DNA from: Cyclobacteriaceae bacterium | GTDB taxonomy: Bacteria > Bacteroidota > Bacteroidia > Cytophagales > Cyclobacteriaceae | Direction: 5' to 3' | Assembly: GCA_013140395.1 (NCBI GenBank) | Contig: JABFSY010000183.1 | Coordinates: 1-7,363, forward strand | DNA: 7,363 nt | Shown: positions 4,381-7,363 of the stretch, in pieces | How the letters are laid out: the number at the start of each line of letters is the position of its first letter | How positions within the stretch are numbered: the first letter of the stretch is position 1 | Program-made: the position numbers and the translations under genes | The notes under the pieces: model-generated | Told to the model about the DNA's origin: nothing | Seen by the model: the letters and a program-made list of their open reading frames with translations, nothing else | Databases searched by the model: none

Positions 4381-7363
4381 ATGCGGATCGCAGAATTTTC
4401 GGTTAAGAATTATCAATTCACACTAATCATTTTCGCGCTGTTATTGGCGATGGGTTTGAATGCCCTATTGAATATGCCACGAGCCGAAGATCCGGAAACA
4501 GAGTCACCCAGTTTCGCGGTAGTGATTGTCTATCCAGGCACAAGTCCGGTGGACATGGAAAAACTCGTGGTCGATCCGGTTGAGAAAAGAGTAAATGAGT
4601 TAGAAGATATAAAGCGTGTTACGGCTAACGTGAATGACGGACTCGCAGTTTTTCGTGTTGACTATAAACATGAATCAAGCATAGAGGAGAAATACCAGGA
4701 GATTGTTCGAGAGGTCAATGCATTACGTGCTGAGTTGCCACAGGATATTTACTCGATTACTATTCAGCGGTTTTCTTCTACCGATGTAAATATTTTGCAG
4801 CTGGCTTTGATCTCAGAAACCGCTTCTTTTCGCGAACTGGAGGTGCAAGTTGAGTCTTTGGAAGACCAGTTAGAAAAAGTAAAGAACCTGAAGCGAATCG
4901 AGACTTTCGGATATCCGGAGCAAGAAGTGCGTGTGGATTTGAATATTGAGAAGATGGCGCAGAATCGTATACCTGTCAATGCCGTACTCGGTGCATTGCA
5001 GAGCGAGAATGTGAACATTCCCGGAGGACGCATTTTGATGAATACCCGTACCTTCAACGTGAAGACCAGTGGTGATTACAAAGACCTGGACGAAATCAAG
5101 AATACAGTAGTGTATTCCGTCAACGGAAAAATTGTTTACTTAAAAGACATTGCCAACGTAGAGAGTTCGTATCGCACAGAAACTCATATTACCCGATTGA
5201 ATGGCCACCGGGCTGTATTGCTCACCGCCAGCCAAAAGGACGGCCAGAATATTTTTGTTGTTGATGAAAAAGTGACGCCCATTCTGGAGCAATTTGAAAA
5301 GAGTTTGCCCAGTCATATCAAAATGGTAAAGAATTTTGACCAGGCAAAAAGTGTGGAGAAGCGACTGAAACGCTTTGGCAAAGACTTCATCATTGCGATT
5401 CTTTTAGTTTCCATCACGTTGTTACCATTAGGTACCCGAGCAGCCATCGTGGTGATGATCTCTATTCCCCTTTCCATTTTTACAGGACTTTTCTTGCTCG
5501 ATTTGTTTGGATTCACGATCAATCAATTGAGTATTGTCGGCTTGATTGTGGCGCTTGGGATTCTGGTGGATGATTCGATTGTCGTTATTGAAAACATCGA
5601 GCGTTACCTACGTGCCGGGAAGACAAAACGCGAGGCATCCATCGAAGCCACTAAGCAAATTGGTTTGGCTGTATTAGGTTGTACAGCCACATTGATTCTC
5701 GCTTTCTTACCGCTACTTTTTTTACCGGAAACAGCAGGTGATTTTATTCGAAGCCTTCCAATAGCAGTGATTCTTACTATTGTCGCCTCGTTGTTCGTAT
5801 CGCTCACGATAGTACCATTTTTAGCCAGCCGATTGTTGAAGACACACACTACAAAGGAAGGGAATATATTTTTGCGTGCGTTGAAGAAGGGCATCAGTGG
5901 AACGTACACCCGCCTGCTACACTGGTCACTGCGTCATACGTGGGCTACACTAGCCATTACAGTCGTATTGTTTGTGGGTAGTTTAGCTCTTTTCCCGTTG
6001 GTTGGTTTTAGTTTGTTTCCAAAGTCTGAGAAACCACAGTTCTTGATCAATATCGAGACTTCTAATAGCACGAGCATTTTTGAGACCGACAAAGTAGCTC
6101 GTTATGTGGAGAGCGAATTAAAAAGGGAACCCGAAGTCACATACTACACAACCAACGTTGGAAAAGGGAATCCGCGCATTTATTACAACGTTATAGCACG
6201 GAGTGAGACAAGTAATTTTGCTCAATTCCTTGTTCAATTGAATGATTTATCTCCTGACGAAAAAACACGACTTATCGATAAACTAAGGGCAAAGTTTGTC
6301 AGTTATCCCAATGCCAAGATTGAGGTCAAAGACTTTGAGCAAGGACCACCGCTCGAAGCCCCCATTGCAATCCGAATATTTGGAGAAAATTTGGATTCGC
6401 TGAGAAGCATTTCAATGAGAGTAGAGGAGTTGATCAAACAGACCGAGGGTACTATCTATGTCAACAATCCTTTGGCCAACCAGCAGACTGATCTACATGT
6501 GAAGATTAATAAAGAGAAAGCGGGTCAGTTGGGAATAGCAATTGCTGATATTGATAGAACCATTCGCTTGGGAGTGGCTGGTCTTAACGTAGCGAAGTTT
6601 ACACCGAGTGAAGGGGCGGACGAAATCAACATCAACGTAACGCTGCCGAAAGAACAGTACGCTACATATGATGTGTTTAACAAAATTCAAGTCAATTCCA
6701 TTACAGGTCAAGCTATTCCTTTGCGGCAGGTAGCTAGTATCGAGTTTGAAACGTCACCCAACTTGATTCGTCACTATGATAAGGCACGTTATGCCACTGT
6801 TACCTCTTTTGTCAAGAGTGGATTTCTCTATGAAAATGTAACCAAAGAAGTAATCAAAAAATTGGATTTGTTTTCCTTTCCAAAAGGGTATCGATATGTA
6901 GCTGCCGGTGAAGTGGAAAATAAACAAGAGTCTTTTGGCGGCCTTGGTACAATTATATTGATAACCATTTTTGGTTTTATTGCCGTTCTTGTTTTAGAGT
7001 TTGGGAATTTCAAAAGTACACTTATTGTGTTGTCAGTGATTCCACTTGGAATAATTGGCGCGATATTCATGCTATTCTTAACCGGAAATCCGTTGTCGTT
7101 TGTAGCGGTGGTAGGTTTAATTGCCCTTGCCGGAATTGAAGTAAAGAATTCTATACTACTGGTCGATTTTACACATCAGCTGCGCGAACGTGGCGTTGAA
7201 CTAAATGAAGCGATCGAAAAAGCTGGAGAGATTCGTTTTGTGCCAATTGTGTTAACTTCTCTTACTGCTATTGGCGGTTTGATTCCATTGGCGATTGAAG
7301 GGAATCCACTGTATTCGCCATTAGCGCTCGTGATCATTGGAGGCTTGATCAGTTCCACACTGC
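4381..7363 (+). CDS. RND-family proton-driven efflux permease (HAE/AcrB-like), 3' end cut off
   Basis: This inner-membrane transporter is visible for 994 residues, so roughly 30-60 residues are missing if it has the usual length of about 1020-1050. The N-terminus MRIAEFSVKNYQFTL leads into TM1 (about 12-30), then the first porter domain with PGTSPVDMEKLVVDPVEKRV. TM2 begins near 336. TM4 holds the proton-relay pair D397-D398 (GILVDDSIVVIENIER), equivalent to AcrB Asp407/408. TM7 lies at about 521-542, a second porter domain follows, and TM8 begins near 855. TM10 has K922 (GIEVKNSILLVDF), equivalent to AcrB Lys940, and R952 and T959 match Arg971 and Thr978. The DD pair and Lys point to the hydrophobic/amphiphilic compound group (HAE) and not to heavy-metal pumps. 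It starts 6 bp after the adaptor stop and is clearly co-transcribed. All catalytic relay residues are intact, so it should be active. The substrate is unknown; the adjacent ACP-like gene hints at acylated compounds, which is speculative. Confidence 0.95.
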   Translation, partial: MRIAEFSVKNYQFTLIIFALLLAMGLNALLNMPRAEDPETESPSFAVVIVYPGTSPVDMEKLVVDPVEKRVNELEDIKRVTANVNDGLAVFRVDYKHESSIEEKYQEIVREVNALRAELPQDIYSITIQRFSSTDVNILQLALISETASFRELEVQVESLEDQLEKVKNLKRIETFGYPEQEVRVDLNIEKMAQNRIPVNAVLGALQSENVNIPGGRILMNTRTFNVKTSGDYKDLDEIKNTVVYSVNGKIVYLKDIANVESSYRTETHITRLNGHRAVLLTASQKDGQNIFVVDEKVTPILEQFEKSLPSHIKMVKNFDQAKSVEKRLKRFGKDFIIAILLVSITLLPLGTRAAIVVMISIPLSIFTGLFLLDLFGFTINQLSIVGLIVALGILVDDSIVVIENIERYLRAGKTKREASIEATKQIGLAVLGCTATLILAFLPLLFLPETAGDFIRSLPIAVILTIVASLFVSLTIVPFLASRLLKTHTTKEGNIFLRALKKGISGTYTRLLHWSLRHTWATLAITVVLFVGSLALFPLVGFSLFPKSEKPQFLINIETSNSTSIFETDKVARYVESELKREPEVTYYTTNVGKGNPRIYYNVIARSETSNFAQFLVQLNDLSPDEKTRLIDKLRAKFVSYPNAKIEVKDFEQGPPLEAPIAIRIFGENLDSLRSISMRVEELIKQTEGTIYVNNPLANQQTDLHVKINKEKAGQLGIAIADIDRTIRLGVAGLNVAKFTPSEGADEININVTLPKEQYATYDVFNKIQVNSITGQAIPLRQVASIEFETSPNLIRHYDKARYATVTSFVKSGFLYENVTKEVIKKLDLFSFPKGYRYVAAGEVENKQESFGGLGTIILITIFGFIAVLVLEFGNFKSTLIVLSVIPLGIIGAIFMLFLTGNPLSFVAVVGLIALAGIEVKNSILLVDFTHQLRERGVELNEAIEKAGEIRFVPIVLTSLTAIGGLIPLAIEGNPLYSPLALVIIGGLISSTL

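Larger units (their letters stand above)
1009..7363 (+). other. Tripartite RND efflux operon with embedded ACP-like gene
   Basis: Five same-strand genes run in the order regulator, channel, ACP-like, adaptor, permease, with gaps of 36, 0, 24 and 6 bp. No terminator or further TAnnTTTG promoter is apparent between them. Placing the channel gene before the adaptor and pump, and the regulator in the same direction at the head, differs from E. coli acrR/acrAB but I recall it as common in Bacteroidota. The operon continues beyond the right edge at least to the permease stop. Confidence 0.8.

Noticed and set aside
4764..7358. Several minus-strand frames of 60-101 codons opposite the permease
   Set aside because: All lie antisense to one continuous permease reading frame with intact TM4 and TM10 motifs; they are by-products of its codon composition.
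1..7363. CRISPR arrays, insertion sequences, tRNA or rRNA genes
   Set aside because: I saw no spaced repeats, transposase motifs, terminal inverted repeats or structural-RNA signatures; the window is filled almost entirely by five complete or partial efflux-operon genes and paaN.

Overview
The window most likely comes from a member of the Bacteroidota, possibly Cytophagales-like; this is an inference. Three things support it. A TAnnTTTG-type -7 promoter element, characteristic of this phylum, lies before the regulator gene. None of the five fully visible gene starts has a normally placed Shine-Dalgarno sequence. The outer-membrane protein carries a long Pro/Asn-rich loop that I recall from Bacteroidota TolC relatives. 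All genes are on the + strand and tightly packed.

The left edge (to 856) holds the 3' part of a PaaN-type aldehyde dehydrogenase. It includes both catalytic residues and ends with the dehydrogenase domain, so there is no MaoC hydratase fusion. A 152-bp AT-rich gap (857-1008) follows. It holds a weak terminator candidate, two inverted repeats and a promoter that would start transcription only about a dozen bases before the next gene.

From 1009 to the right edge runs one apparent operon for a tripartite RND efflux pump. The order is a TetR-family regulator with a WHG-type ligand domain, a TolC-family outer-membrane channel, a 79-residue acyl-carrier-protein-like protein, a lipoprotein periplasmic adaptor, and an RND inner-membrane permease cut by the window end after 994 residues. 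Gaps between genes are 36, 0, 24 and 6 bp. The channel, adaptor and permease together would form an envelope-spanning, proton-driven exporter. The regulator probably represses the operon and is relieved by a pump substrate.

The unusual element is the small ACP-like gene, which starts on the base after the channel's stop codon. It keeps a serine at the position aligned with the phosphopantetheine-attachment site, but in an SSF rather than DSL context. A carrier protein inside a drug-type RND operon is not a standard component. It suggests that the pump may handle an acylated or carrier-bound compound, or that the carrier acts on the transporter itself.
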